Shown piece after piece: positions 29,166-37,160 of a DNA stretch of 64,000 nucleotides. The DNA lies in contig NZ_JRKO01000024.1 in the NCBI RefSeq assembly GCF_000763885.1, positions 1 to 64,000 of the forward strand. Direction: 5' to 3'. The notes beneath the pieces are model-generated. The model ran no database searches. It was not told where the DNA came from and saw only the letters and a list, made by a program, of their open reading frames with translations. The position numbers and the translations under genes were made by a program. Every line of letters begins with the position of its first letter. The stretch's first letter is position 1. Source of the stretch: Paracoccus versutus (GTDB taxonomy: Bacteria > Pseudomonadota > Alphaproteobacteria > Rhodobacterales > Rhodobacteraceae).

Positions 29166-30125
29166 ATGAAACGCAGAAGCCTGATGAAAGCCGCCGCGCT
29201 GATGGCCGCGATGGGGATCGCCGCCCCCGCCGTCGCGCAGGAGGCCGAGAAGAAGATCATCGGCGTGTCGATCCCGTCGGCCACGCATGGGTTCATGGGC
29301 GGGCTGAACTGGCACGCGCAGGACACGATCAAGCGGCTGGGCGCGACCTATCCCAACCTTGAATTCGTGCTGTCCACCGCCGGCGATCCGGCCAAGCAGG
29401 TCAACGACATCGAGGACATGATGGCCACGCGCAACATCGACGCGCTGGTGGTGCTGCCCTTCGAATCCGAGCCGCTGACCGCCCCGGTCAAGGCGGTCAA
29501 GGATGCGGGCAAGTTCGTGACCGTGGTGGACCGCGGGCTGAGCCAGGAAGGGATCGAGGATCTATACGTGGCCGGCGACAACACCGCCTTCGGCCGCGTG
29601 GCGGGGGAATATTTCAAGGGAAACCTTGAGCCCGGCGCCAAGATCGTGGTGCTGCGCGGCATCCCGACCACGCTGGACAACGAGCGCGTCGATGCCTTCC
29701 GCGCCGCGCTGGAGGGCTCCGAGGTCGAGATCCTGGACATGCAGCACGGCAACTGGAACCGCGACGACGCCTTTGCGGTGATGCAGGACTACCTGGCGAA
29801 ATACCCGCAGATCGACGCGGTCTGGGCCGCCGACGACGACATGGCCATCGGCGTGCTCGAGGCGATCTCGGCCGCGAACCGCCAGGACGAGATGTGGGTG
29901 ATCGGCGGCGCCGGCATGAAGGAGATCGTCAAGCGCATCATGGATGGCGACAAGCAGCTGCCGGTGAACGTGACCTATCCGCCGGCGCTGATTTCCTCGG
30001 CCATCGAGATGACGGCGCTGAACTTCGTGTCGAACGCGCCGATGACCGGGCGCTTCATCATCGGCAGCCAGTTGATCACGCCCGAGAACGCCGAGCAGTT
30101 CTATTATCCCGACAGCCCGTTCTGA
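29166..30125 (+). CDS. Periplasmic sugar-binding protein of the ABC importer
   Basis: A 319-residue precursor with a signal peptide (KRR, hydrophobic core, cleavage about residue 24 after APAVAQ). The mature part is a type I periplasmic binding protein of the RbsB class (KKIIGVSIPSATHGFM; VVLRGIPTTLDNERVDAFRAAL; VWAADDDMAIGVLEAI). It delivers the substrate to the permease encoded upstream. The substrate could be a pentose, hexose or cyclitol; sequence alone does not decide. Last gene of the operon that starts at 24558. Confidence 0.93.
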   Translation: MKRRSLMKAAALMAAMGIAAPAVAQEAEKKIIGVSIPSATHGFMGGLNWHAQDTIKRLGATYPNLEFVLSTAGDPAKQVNDIEDMMATRNIDALVVLPFESEPLTAPVKAVKDAGKFVTVVDRGLSQEGIEDLYVAGDNTAFGRVAGEYFKGNLEPGAKIVVLRGIPTTLDNERVDAFRAALEGSEVEILDMQHGNWNRDDAFAVMQDYLAKYPQIDAVWAADDDMAIGVLEAISAANRQDEMWVIGGAGMKEIVKRIMDGDKQLPVNVTYPPALISSAIEMTALNFVSNAPMTGRFIIGSQLITPENAEQFYYPDSPF

Positions 30126-30137
30126 ACGGGCCGCCCG

Positions 30138-30166
30138 CGCAGCCCCCTTGCCTCGGCGGGGCTGCG
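30138..30166 (+). terminator. GC hairpin after the sugar-uptake operon
   Basis: CGCAGCCCC (30138-30146) pairs perfectly over nine bases with GGGGCTGCG (30158-30166), loop of 11. No T-run follows, so it may be a weak or Rho-assisted terminator, or a 3'-end stabiliser. It separates the operon from convergent phnM. Confidence 0.5.
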
Positions 30167-30179
30167 TCCGGCGATGCGA

Positions 30180-31322
30180 TCAGGCCACGCGGACCCCCTG
30201 CACCCAGGCGCCGCGCAGCGCGGCGCCGCGGCCGATGCGGGCGACGCGGATCACGTCGGCCCGCGTGCCGGGGGCCAGCCGGCCGCGGTCGGCCAGCCCG
30301 GTCGCCTGGGCCGGGCCCTGGGTCACGGTGGCGATGCCGCGCGCCATGTCCCCCCACAGATCGCCCAGCAGCAGCGCCGCCGACAGCAGCGACGAAGGCA
30401 CGTAGTCCGAGGACAGGATGTCCAGAAGCCCCGCCTCGGCCAGGTCCGCCGCCGCGACATTGCCCGAATGGCTGCCGCCGCGGATCAGGTTCGGCGCCCC
30501 CATCATCACCCGGATGCCGTGGTCGCGGCAGGCGCGCGCGGCCTCGGCCGTGGTCGGGAACTCGGCGAAATGCGCGCCATGCCCGGCCGAGACCGCGACC
30601 TGCGCCGCCGTGGTGTCGTCATGGCTGGCCAGCACCGCGCCATAGCGCCGCGCCTCGGCCACCGCCGTTTCCTCGTGCAGCGCGCCCAGCCGTTCGCGCA
30701 GGGCGCGCTGGCTGGCGACATGGTCGGCAAAGCCCTCGTCCGACAGGCCATGCTTGCCGCAGACGTAATCCTTGAGCTTGGAGATGTCGCGGAACTGCCG
30801 CTCTCCGGGCGTGTGGTCCATCAGGCTGACGATGCCGATGCGGTCCTGGGGACCGAACTTGGCCATCTCGGCCACCAGGGTTTCGGAACAGACCTCGGCC
30901 CGCAGGTGCAGGTAATGGCTGATCTTCAGCGCGCCCATGGACCGCAGCTCCAGGATCTCGTCGGCTAGGGCGCGGGCATATTCGCCGTAATTCGCCTTGC
31001 CGTCCGACACGACCGACCCCACGCGCAACGCGTCGAAAACCGTGGTGATGCCTACGCTGGCCAGTTCGCCGTCATGGGCCAGGATCGCCGCCTGATGCGG
31101 CCAGTGCACGCGGGGGCGGGGCTGGATGTGGCGCTCCAGATTGTCGGTATGCAGCTCGATCAGCCCCGGCATCACCAGATCGCCGCCGCAATCCACCGCG
31201 CCTTGGGGCACGGTCGCGCCATGGTCGATGGCGCTGATGCGGCCATCGGCCATGCGCAGCGCCCCGCGGATCACCTCGCGGGGCAGGACAAGCGTGGCGT
31301 TTGCAAGGATCGTCTCGGTCAT
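30180..31322 (-). CDS. phnM: Alpha-D-ribose 1-methylphosphonate 5-triphosphate diphosphatase
   Basis: A 380-residue amidohydrolase-fold enzyme that removes diphosphate from the ribosyl-phosphonate triphosphate made by PhnGHIL, giving the PhnJ substrate. The family's metal-site entry MPGLIELHTDNLERH is at about residues 49-63, the conserved VSLMDHTPGE near 165, SHDDTT near 227 and the C-terminal APGTRADVIRVARIG near 350. The length is normal. It lies apart from the phnG-N operon, across the DUF1045 gene and divergent from it, with a palindrome between the two starts. Confidence 0.94.
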   Translation of the reverse strand: MTETILANATLVLPREVIRGALRMADGRISAIDHGATVPQGAVDCGGDLVMPGLIELHTDNLERHIQPRPRVHWPHQAAILAHDGELASVGITTVFDALRVGSVVSDGKANYGEYARALADEILELRSMGALKISHYLHLRAEVCSETLVAEMAKFGPQDRIGIVSLMDHTPGERQFRDISKLKDYVCGKHGLSDEGFADHVASQRALRERLGALHEETAVAEARRYGAVLASHDDTTAAQVAVSAGHGAHFAEFPTTAEAARACRDHGIRVMMGAPNLIRGGSHSGNVAAADLAEAGLLDILSSDYVPSSLLSAALLLGDLWGDMARGIATVTQGPAQATGLADRGRLAPGTRADVIRVARIGRGAALRGAWVQGVRVA

Positions 31323-31376
31323 CTTCTGTCGTCCTGTCTTGCGTCCGGGTCCATGGACGGGCTGAATGCCAGCGCC

Positions 31377-31396
31377 GTGTCACAAGCCTGTGACAC
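31377..31396. promoter_or_regulatory. Palindrome between phnM and DUF1045, Pho-box-like
   Basis: GTGTCAC (31377-31383) and GTGACAC (31390-31396) form a perfect 7-base inverted repeat with a 6-base spacer. The same bases also read as two direct 7-mers separated by four, GTGTCAC-AAGC-CTGTGAC, which is the layout of a PhoB box (CTGTCAT repeats 11 bases apart). It could respond to phosphate starvation and serve both divergent genes. Confidence 0.5.
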
Positions 31397-31417
31397 GCCA
31401 GCGATAAGAGCCTGCGC

Positions 31418-32098
31418 ATGGACATGATGAAGCGTTACGCCGTCTATTACGCCCCGCCCGAGGGCGCATTCGCCAGCCGCGCCAGCGCCTGGCTGGGCTG
31501 GGATGCCGCCGCGGGCCAGCCGCTGGACCCGCCCGACCTGGGCCTGCCGGCCGCCGAGATCACCCGCGACCCGCGCAAATACGGCTTTCATGGCACGCTG
31601 AAGCCGCCCTTCCGGCTGGCCGAGGGCCGGGATGCCGACGAATTGCACCGCGCCGTGGCGGGGCTGGCCCGGCGGCTTTCGCCCGTCACCCTGCCTGGCC
31701 TGCGGCTCGCCAGCCTGGGAGGTTTCCTGGCGCTGGTGCCGGAGGGCGACGCGGCACGGCTGCAAGCCCTGGCCGCGACGGTGGTGGCGGCGCTCGACGG
31801 CCTGCGCGCGCCCCTGACCGAGGCCGAGATCGCCCGCCGCCGCCCCGATCGCCTGACCCCACGCCAGCGCGAATTGCTGCGGCTTTGGGGCTATCCCTAT
31901 GTCATGGAGGAATTCCGTTTCCACCTGACCCTGACCGACCGGCTGGAGGAACCGCTGGCCACCCAGGCGGCGCAGATCCTGGATGCGCATTTCGCCCCGG
32001 TCCTGCCCCGGCCCTTTCGCATCGCCGACCTGTGCCTGTTCGGCGAGGCCGAGGACGGGCGCTTTCGCCTGCTGCATCGCTATACCCTTTCCGGCTGA
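31418..32098 (+). CDS. DUF1045 phosphonate-locus protein, 2H phosphoesterase-like
   Basis: A 226-residue cytoplasmic protein of the DUF1045 family (PF06299), found almost only in phn loci. It carries two His-x-Thr motifs, FHGTLKPPF near residue 51 and FHLTLT near 168, spaced as in the 2H phosphoesterase superfamily, whose members cut cyclic phosphodiesters. No phnP gene, whose product opens the cyclic ribosyl phosphate left by the C-P lyase, is present in this window, so this protein may do that job; that is inference. It is divergent from phnM and its 3' end overlaps the convergent phnN by 19 bases. ATG 31427 is an alternative start. Confidence 0.82.
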   Translation: MDMMKRYAVYYAPPEGAFASRASAWLGWDAAAGQPLDPPDLGLPAAEITRDPRKYGFHGTLKPPFRLAEGRDADELHRAVAGLARRLSPVTLPGLRLASLGGFLALVPEGDAARLQALAATVVAALDGLRAPLTEAEIARRRPDRLTPRQRELLRLWGYPYVMEEFRFHLTLTDRLEEPLATQAAQILDAHFAPVLPRPFRIADLCLFGEAEDGRFRLLHRYTLSG

Positions 32099-32613
32099 AG
32101 CGCGGCCAGAAAGCGCGCGAGCCCCTGTTCGGGCGTGCCGTCGTTCACCACCACCCGCGGCACGATGCCGGGCGGCAGCGGAAAGCCCGCCCGCGCCAGC
32201 CGCGCCGCCTGGTCCGCGCCGCTTTCGCGCCCGCGCCCGGCCAGCCGCTGCGCCAGCACCTCGGGCGGTGCCGTCACCAGCAGCACCGTCAGGCCGGGGA
32301 ACCGCTCCTGCGCCTCGGCCAGCACGGCGCGGCTGGCGTTGATGAGCAGCGTGCCCTGTCCGGCCAAGGCTTCGGCCGGGATGCCGTAGCCCAGCCCATG
32401 CGCGCGCCAATGCAGGGCGAATGCGCCGGCCTGCCGGCGGGCGGCGAACTCGGCCTCGCTGACGCCCTCGAAATCCTCGCCGCCGGCCTCGGCCGGGCGG
32501 GTTACGACGCGGCGGGCGGCGCGGATGTCGGGCCGCGCGGCGCAGGCCAGCGCCATCAGCGTGTCCTTGCCCGCGCCCGAGGGGCCGACCACGGCGACCA
32601 GCCGCCGGCTCAT
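32080..32613 (-). CDS. phnN: Ribose 1,5-bisphosphate phosphokinase
   Basis: A 177-residue guanylate-kinase-like enzyme that converts ribose 1,5-bisphosphate to PRPP, recycling the ribose left after C-P bond cleavage. The P-loop GPSGAGKDT is at residues 10-18 and the kinase core follows ([35 protein letters not shown]). The true start is ATG 32613, which overlaps the phnL stop by four bases; an open frame upstream lies inside phnL. Last gene of the phnG-N operon. Its 3' end overlaps the convergent DUF1045 gene. Confidence 0.93.
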   Translation of the reverse strand: MSRRLVAVVGPSGAGKDTLMALACAARPDIRAARRVVTRPAEAGGEDFEGVSEAEFAARRQAGAFALHWRAHGLGYGIPAEALAGQGTLLINASRAVLAEAQERFPGLTVLLVTAPPEVLAQRLAGRGRESGADQAARLARAGFPLPPGIVPRVVVNDGTPEQGLARFLAALQPERV

Positions 32614-33293
32614 GCCGCCAGCCCCGGCGTGAAGCCGGTCACGTCGACCAGCCGGTCGCAGACCCGGTCCCGCGCGCTCTCGTCGTGGAAGATGCCCAGG
32701 ATCGCCGCGCCGCGGGCCTTGGCCTCTTCGATCAGGCACAGCACCACCTCGCGGTTCTGCGCATCCAGGCTGGCGGTCGGCTCGTCCAGCAGCAGGGCCG
32801 GATAGTCATGGGCAAAGCCGCGGGCGATGTTCACGCGCTGCTGCTCGCCGCCCGAGAAGGTGGTGGGCGACAGCCGCCACAGCCGCTCGGGGATGTTCAG
32901 CCGCGCCAGCAGATCGGCGGCGCGCGCCCGCGCCGCCTGGGGGGCGATGCCCAGCCGCAACAGCGGCTCGGCCACAACCTCCAGCGTGGGCACGCGCGGC
33001 ACGACGCGCAGGAACTGGCTGACATGGCCCAGGACCGCGCGGCGCAGCGCCAGGATCTGGCGCGGCTCGGCCGTGACCACGTCGACCCCGCCGATGCGGA
33101 TCGACCCGCCCCCGGCCAGGTAGTTGCCATAGACCATGCGCATCAGCGTCGATTTCCCGGCGCCCGAGCGGCCGACCAGCCCGACGCATTCGCCAGGGGC
33201 CACGCGCAGATGCGCCCCGGCCATCACCGGGATCGCCACCCCGCCCTGGTTGTGCAGGGTAAAGCTTTTCGTAAGGTTCTGGATCTCGATCAT
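32610..33293 (-). CDS. phnL: C-P lyase ABC protein PhnL
   Basis: A 227-residue ABC-type ATPase of the C-P lyase system. PhnL works with PhnI, PhnG and PhnH in displacing adenine of ATP by phosphonate; it is not an importer subunit. Walker [10 protein letters not shown] is near residue 41, the signature [14 protein letters not shown] near 144 and Walker [12 protein letters not shown] near 165. It lies 3 bases after phnK and overlaps phnN by ATGA. Confidence 0.94.
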   Translation of the reverse strand: MIEIQNLTKSFTLHNQGGVAIPVMAGAHLRVAPGECVGLVGRSGAGKSTLMRMVYGNYLAGGGSIRIGGVDVVTAEPRQILALRRAVLGHVSQFLRVVPRVPTLEVVAEPLLRLGIAPQAARARAADLLARLNIPERLWRLSPTTFSGGEQQRVNIARGFAHDYPALLLDEPTASLDAQNREVVLCLIEEAKARGAAILGIFHDESARDRVCDRLVDVTGFTPGLAA

Positions 33294-33296
33294 CGG

Positions 33297-34079
33297 CTAC
33301 ACCTGAAGGACAGAGGACACGAGCAGCTGGGTATAGGCGTGCTGGGGATCGTCCAGCACCTGGTCGGTCAGGCCGGTTTCCACCACCCTGCCCGACTTCA
33401 TCACCATCAGCCGGTCGGCGAGCAGCCGCACCACCGCCAGGTCATGGGTGACGATCACCACCGACAGGCCAAGGTCGCGCACCAGCCCGCGCAGCAGGTC
33501 CAGCAGCCGCGCCTGCACGCTGACGTCAAGCCCGCCGGTGGGTTCGTCCATGAACACCAGCCGCGGTCCCGTCACCAGGTTGCGCGCGATCTGCAAGCGC
33601 TGCTGCATGCCCCCGGAAAAGGCCGAGGGGCGGTCGTCGATGCGGTCCGCCGCGATCTCGACCCGGCCCAGCCAGTCGGTGGCGCTGTCGCGGATGGCGG
33701 CATAGTTGCGCGCGCCCACGGCCATCAGCCGCTCGCCGACATTGCCGCCGGCCGACACGCCCATGCGCAGCCCGTCGCGCGGGTTCTGGTGGACATACGC
33801 CCAGTCGCCGCGCAACAGCCGGCGCCGCTCGGCCTCGGAGAATGCCAGCACATCGGCACCGTCGAACAGGATCCGCCCCTGGTCCGGGCGCTGGTGCCCG
33901 GCCAGGCAGGACAGCAGCGTCGATTTCCCCGAGCCGCTTTCGCCGACGATGCCCAGCACTTCGCCGGGGTAAAGGTCGAAGCCGACATCGGCGCAGCCGA
34001 TCCGCGGGCCGTAGCGTTTCGTCAAGCCCTGCACCGACAGCAGCGGTGCGGCGGTGATGGCGTTCTGCATCAGGGTCAT
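33297..34079 (-). CDS. phnK: C-P lyase ABC protein PhnK
   Basis: A 260-residue ABC ATPase that docks on the PhnGHIJ core complex. Walker A GESGSGKST (about residue 45), the signature FSGGMQQRLQIARN (about 155) and Walker B LVFMDEPTGGLD (about 176) are intact. The start at 34079 has AAGGAGA upstream and overlaps the phnJ stop (ATGA); the longer open frame upstream belongs to phnJ. Order and overlaps match the conserved phnGHIJKL operon. Confidence 0.94.
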   Translation of the reverse strand: MTLMQNAITAAPLLSVQGLTKRYGPRIGCADVGFDLYPGEVLGIVGESGSGKSTLLSCLAGHQRPDQGRILFDGADVLAFSEAERRRLLRGDWAYVHQNPRDGLRMGVSAGGNVGERLMAVGARNYAAIRDSATDWLGRVEIAADRIDDRPSAFSGGMQQRLQIARNLVTGPRLVFMDEPTGGLDVSVQARLLDLLRGLVRDLGLSVVIVTHDLAVVRLLADRLMVMKSGRVVETGLTDQVLDDPQHAYTQLLVSSVLQV

Positions 34080-34948
34080 GGCGCGTCTCCTTGCGGCGAC
34101 AGGCGGCCGCAATGCCCCTGCGCCTGGCGCGCGGCGCAGAAATCGGTGTCGGAACAGACGAACATGCGCGTGCCGCGGTCGTCGGTGATGACCTCGTCCA
34201 GATAGCTGCTGCCCGAGCCGCACAGGTCGCATGCGTGATCGGCCTTGGAGGCCGTGAAGGGGTGGTCCTCGAAATCCAGGCTGACCACGTCGGAATAGGG
34301 CGGCAGGGCATAGATCCGCGCCTCGCGCCCGGCGCCGAACAGCTGGATCGCCGGATTGCCGGCCAGCTTCGGGTTGTCGAACTTCGGGATCGGCGAAGGG
34401 TCCATGACATAGCGCCCCTCGACCCTGACCGGATAGGCATAGGCGGTCGCGATCTCGCCATGCCGGGCGATGTCCTCGTAAAGCTTGACGTGCATCAGCC
34501 CGTATTCCTCAAGCTCGTGCATCTTGCGCGTCTCGGTCTCGCGCGGTTCCAAGAAGCGCAGGGGTTCGGGGATCGGCACCTGGTAGACCAGGATCTGCCC
34601 CTCGGCCAGCGGCTGCTCGGGGATGCGGTGGCGGGTCTGGATCACCGTGGCGTCAGTGGTGCGCTCGGTGGTTGCGACCCCCGCCGTGCGCTGGAAGAAG
34701 CGGCGGATCGACACCGCGTTGGTGGTGTCGTCGGCGCCCTGGTCGATGACCTTCAGCCGGTCGTCCGGGGTCAGGCAGGCCGCCGTCACCTGCACGCCGC
34801 CGGTGCCCCAGCCATAGGGCATCGGCATCTCGCGGCTGGCGAAGGGCACCTGGTAGCCGGGGATCGCCAGCGCCTTCAACAGCGCGCGGCGGATCATCCG
34901 CTTGGTCTGTTCGTCCAGATAGGCGAAATTATAGGCTTGGTCGGTCAT
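34076..34948 (-). CDS. phnJ: C-P lyase, radical SAM enzyme PhnJ
   Basis: A 290-residue radical S-adenosylmethionine enzyme that breaks the carbon-phosphorus bond of ribosyl-1-alkylphosphonate 5-phosphate, releasing the alkane. The unusual cluster motif C-x2-C-x21-C-x5-C is complete: C240, C243, C265 and C271, each one less than the E. coli positions 241, 244, 266 and 272. The glycine that forms the protein radical in E. coli (Gly32) matches G31 in AIPGYQVPF. All catalytic features are thus present. ATG 34948 overlaps the phnI stop (ATGA). Confidence 0.96.
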   Translation of the reverse strand: MTDQAYNFAYLDEQTKRMIRRALLKALAIPGYQVPFASREMPMPYGWGTGGVQVTAACLTPDDRLKVIDQGADDTTNAVSIRRFFQRTAGVATTERTTDATVIQTRHRIPEQPLAEGQILVYQVPIPEPLRFLEPRETETRKMHELEEYGLMHVKLYEDIARHGEIATAYAYPVRVEGRYVMDPSPIPKFDNPKLAGNPAIQLFGAGREARIYALPPYSDVVSLDFEDHPFTASKADHACDLCGSGSSYLDEVITDDRGTRMFVCSDTDFCAARQAQGHCGRLSPQGDAP

Positions 34949-36027
34949 TCCGCCGCCTCCTGCATCTGCATCGCCTCGCGCCGCATGCGCCGGACCAGTT
35001 CCAGCTCGGCCTGGAAATCGACGTAATGCGGCAGCTTGATATGTTCGAGGAAACCCGTCGACTGGATGTTGTCGCAATGGCTTAGCACGAATTCCTCATC
35101 CTGCGCCGGGGCGCCGGTGAAATCCTCGCCCAGTTCCTGCCAGCGCAGGGCGCGGTCCACCAGCGACATGGAAATCGCCTTGCGCTCGGACTGGCCCATG
35201 ACCAGGCCATAGCCGCGGGTGAATTGCGGCGGCTCGGTGCGGGAGCCCTTGAACTGGTTCACCGTGTCGCATTCGGTCAGCTCGACCTCGCCGATCTCGA
35301 CGGCAAAGCCCAGCTCGGGCAGGTCGACCTGAACCGCGACGCGGCCGATGCGCAATTCGCCGACGAAGGCATGGGTGCGGCCGTAGCCGCGCTGCGTGGA
35401 ATAGGCCAGCGACAGGGTGAACCCCTCGTCCGCCCGCGCCAGCGCCTGCAGGCGCAGCGCGCGCGAAGCCGGCAGTTCCAGCGGCTGGCGCGTCAGGTCG
35501 GGGGCGGGCGTGTCGTCCGCCGGCTGCCCCTCGATCAGCCCGTCGCGGTCCAGCAGGCCGGTGACATGCGGCACCGGCTCGTCCCGCGCAGGCGCCTGGG
35601 GCGCGGGCGGCGCCTCGCCCTCGGCGGCCAGCGCGAAATCCAGCAGGCGGTGGGTATAGTCGAAGGTGGGCCCCAGCACCTGCCCACCCGGCAGATCCTT
35701 GAAGGTGGCCGAGACGCGGCGATCGACCGCCATCGCCGCCGTGTCGACCGGGCGCGAGGTGCCGAAACGCGGCAAGGTGGTGCGATAGGCGCGGATCAGG
35801 AACACCGCCTCGATCAGGTCGCCGCGCGCCTGCTTGATCGCGAGCGCGGCCAGGTCGGGATCGTAGAGCGAGCCCTCGGCCATGACCCGGTTCACCGCCA
35901 GCGCCATCTGCTCGCGGATCTGGGCCACGGTCAGCTCGGGGATGGCGGGGTCGCCGCGGCGTTCCTCGGCCAGCCAGGCATGGGCGGCGTCGATGGCGCG
36001 CTCGCCCCCTTTGACGGCGACATACAT
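34945..36027 (-). CDS. phnI: C-P lyase core protein PhnI
   Basis: A 360-residue subunit of the PhnGHIJ core. With PhnG, PhnH and PhnL it exchanges the adenine of MgATP for a phosphonate; alone it is a purine nucleosidase. The family start MYVAVKGGERAIDAAHAWL and the conserved blocks YDPDLAALAIKQARGDLIEAVFL (shortened here by description, about residues 55-78), QRGYGRTHAFVGELRIG (about 230) and EFVLSHCDNIQSTGFLEHIK (about 310) are present. ATG 36027 shares one base with the phnH stop (TGATG); its own stop overlaps phnJ. Confidence 0.95.
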   Translation of the reverse strand: MYVAVKGGERAIDAAHAWLAEERRGDPAIPELTVAQIREQMALAVNRVMAEGSLYDPDLAALAIKQARGDLIEAVFLIRAYRTTLPRFGTSRPVDTAAMAVDRRVSATFKDLPGGQVLGPTFDYTHRLLDFALAAEGEAPPAPQAPARDEPVPHVTGLLDRDGLIEGQPADDTPAPDLTRQPLELPASRALRLQALARADEGFTLSLAYSTQRGYGRTHAFVGELRIGRVAVQVDLPELGFAVEIGEVELTECDTVNQFKGSRTEPPQFTRGYGLVMGQSERKAISMSLVDRALRWQELGEDFTGAPAQDEEFVLSHCDNIQSTGFLEHIKLPHYVDFQAELELVRRMRREAMQMQEAAE

Positions 36028-36593
36028 CAGGCGTCCTCCACGATGGTGCTGCGCGGCAGGGCGGCAAGGCGCGCGCCGCAGGTCAGGATGCAATCGAAGC
36101 CCAGCGGGAACAGCGCCCGGTTGGCGCGGAAGGCGGCGGTCTCGGGCAGGGACAGCCGCGCCTCGGTTTCGATGCCGGGGCCGGTCAGGCGGGCGCCCTC
36201 GGGCTCCAGCCGGTCCACCTCGACGATCAGCGTTGCCGAGCGGTCGGGATAGGACGGCTCGCCGATGCGGAAGCGGCCGAGGGGGTGCAGAGCGTCCCAG
36301 GTGCCAATCGCGAATTGCGCCTGTTCGGCCGCGACCAGCGGCGCGCCGGTGTGAAAGCCGATCCAGCCCCGCAGCGCCTCGCAATCCGCCGCACCCGCCA
36401 GATGCAGCGGCGTGGTGGCATCGGTCAGGGTCAAGAGCGCCACCCCGGCCGCGACCGAGAGGGGCGCGGGCGGCCGGGCGCCCTCGACGGCAAGGATGCG
36501 GCCGGGCCGCGCCATGGCCTCCAGGAGAGCGCGGAAGGCATGGGCGGATTGGGTCGAAGGGTCGGCGAAACCGCCGGTCAGGATGGCGTTCAT
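36027..36593 (-). CDS. phnH: C-P lyase core protein PhnH
   Basis: A 188-residue subunit of the C-P lyase core, with a fold related to PLP-dependent transferases but without the cofactor site. Recognisable are the N-terminal FADPSTQSAHAFRALLEAMA (residues about 9-28), GIGFHTG-like WIGFHTGAPLV (about 77) and the C-terminal LFPLGFDCILTCG (about 160). It lies between phnG (4-base ATGA overlap) and phnI (TGATG). Confidence 0.93.
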   Translation of the reverse strand: MNAILTGGFADPSTQSAHAFRALLEAMARPGRILAVEGARPPAPLSVAAGVALLTLTDATTPLHLAGAADCEALRGWIGFHTGAPLVAAEQAQFAIGTWDALHPLGRFRIGEPSYPDRSATLIVEVDRLEPEGARLTGPGIETEARLSLPETAAFRANRALFPLGFDCILTCGARLAALPRSTIVEDA

Positions 36594-37042
36594 GCGTCCT
36601 CTCCGCGCAGCATGGTGAAGAATTCGACGCGGGTGGCGGCGGCCCTGGCGGCGCGGCTGGCGCGGGCCCCGGCGGCCTCGGCCCGCAGGGGGGCCAGCAC
36701 CTGCGCCTCGATCCGCGGCGCGGCCGCGGTCTGCATCAGCGCATCGGCCAGGGCGGCGCGAGCGGCATGGGCCTTGTCGCGGCCCTGCACGCAGGCATGG
36801 CCCACCGCGCCCTCGGCCAGCCGGACCGAGCAGCGGGTCACGGTCATCTCGCCCAGGTTGAAGGGCGCGCCGGTGCCGCCGATGCGGCCTTGCACCATGA
36901 CGGTGCCGATTTCGGGCGCGCGCAGCATCTCATGCGCAGGCAGGTCGGGCAGCAGCGCCGCCAGCCGCCCTGGCGGCGCCTTGGCCAGGGCCGAGATCCA
37001 GTCGCGGCGCAGGGCGGTTTCGGATGGGGATGGTTGGGACAT
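36590..37042 (-). CDS. phnG: C-P lyase core protein PhnG
   Basis: A 150-residue subunit of the C-P lyase core complex and first gene of the phnG-H-I-J-K-L-N operon. The conserved core MLRAPEIGTVMVQGRIGGTG with PFNLGEMTVTRCSV (about residues 38-70) and the C-terminal TRVEFFTMLRGE are present. ATG 37042 (MSQPSPSET) is chosen; an upstream in-frame start 15 codons earlier would put the start inside the PhnF operator. Confidence 0.92.
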   Translation of the reverse strand: MSQPSPSETALRRDWISALAKAPPGRLAALLPDLPAHEMLRAPEIGTVMVQGRIGGTGAPFNLGEMTVTRCSVRLAEGAVGHACVQGRDKAHAARAALADALMQTAAAPRIEAQVLAPLRAEAAGARASRAARAAATRVEFFTMLRGEDA

Positions 37043-37067
37043 TCCGGGCCTCGACAAGCTTGCGGGT

Positions 37068-37095
37068 TTGTCTAGATTACTATACAACTAGACAA
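37068..37095. promoter_or_regulatory. Likely PhnF operator between phnG and phnF
   Basis: Three 8-base half-sites: TTGTCTAG (37068-37075), CTATACAA (37080-37087, one mismatch) and CTAGACAA (37088-37095). The outer two form a perfect inverted repeat with a 12-base spacer; the first and second form an imperfect one with a 4-base spacer; the last two are adjacent direct copies. TATAGT on the lower strand, a good -10 for phnG, lies inside. GntR/HutC-type regulators such as PhnF bind palindromes of this sort, so binding here would block phnG transcription. Confidence 0.75.
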
Positions 37096-37160
37096 GTGAT
37101 AGCCCGCCCGCCGATTCTGCTCAAGGGGCGGCATCGTGAATTTTTGGTGACGGAGGCGAC

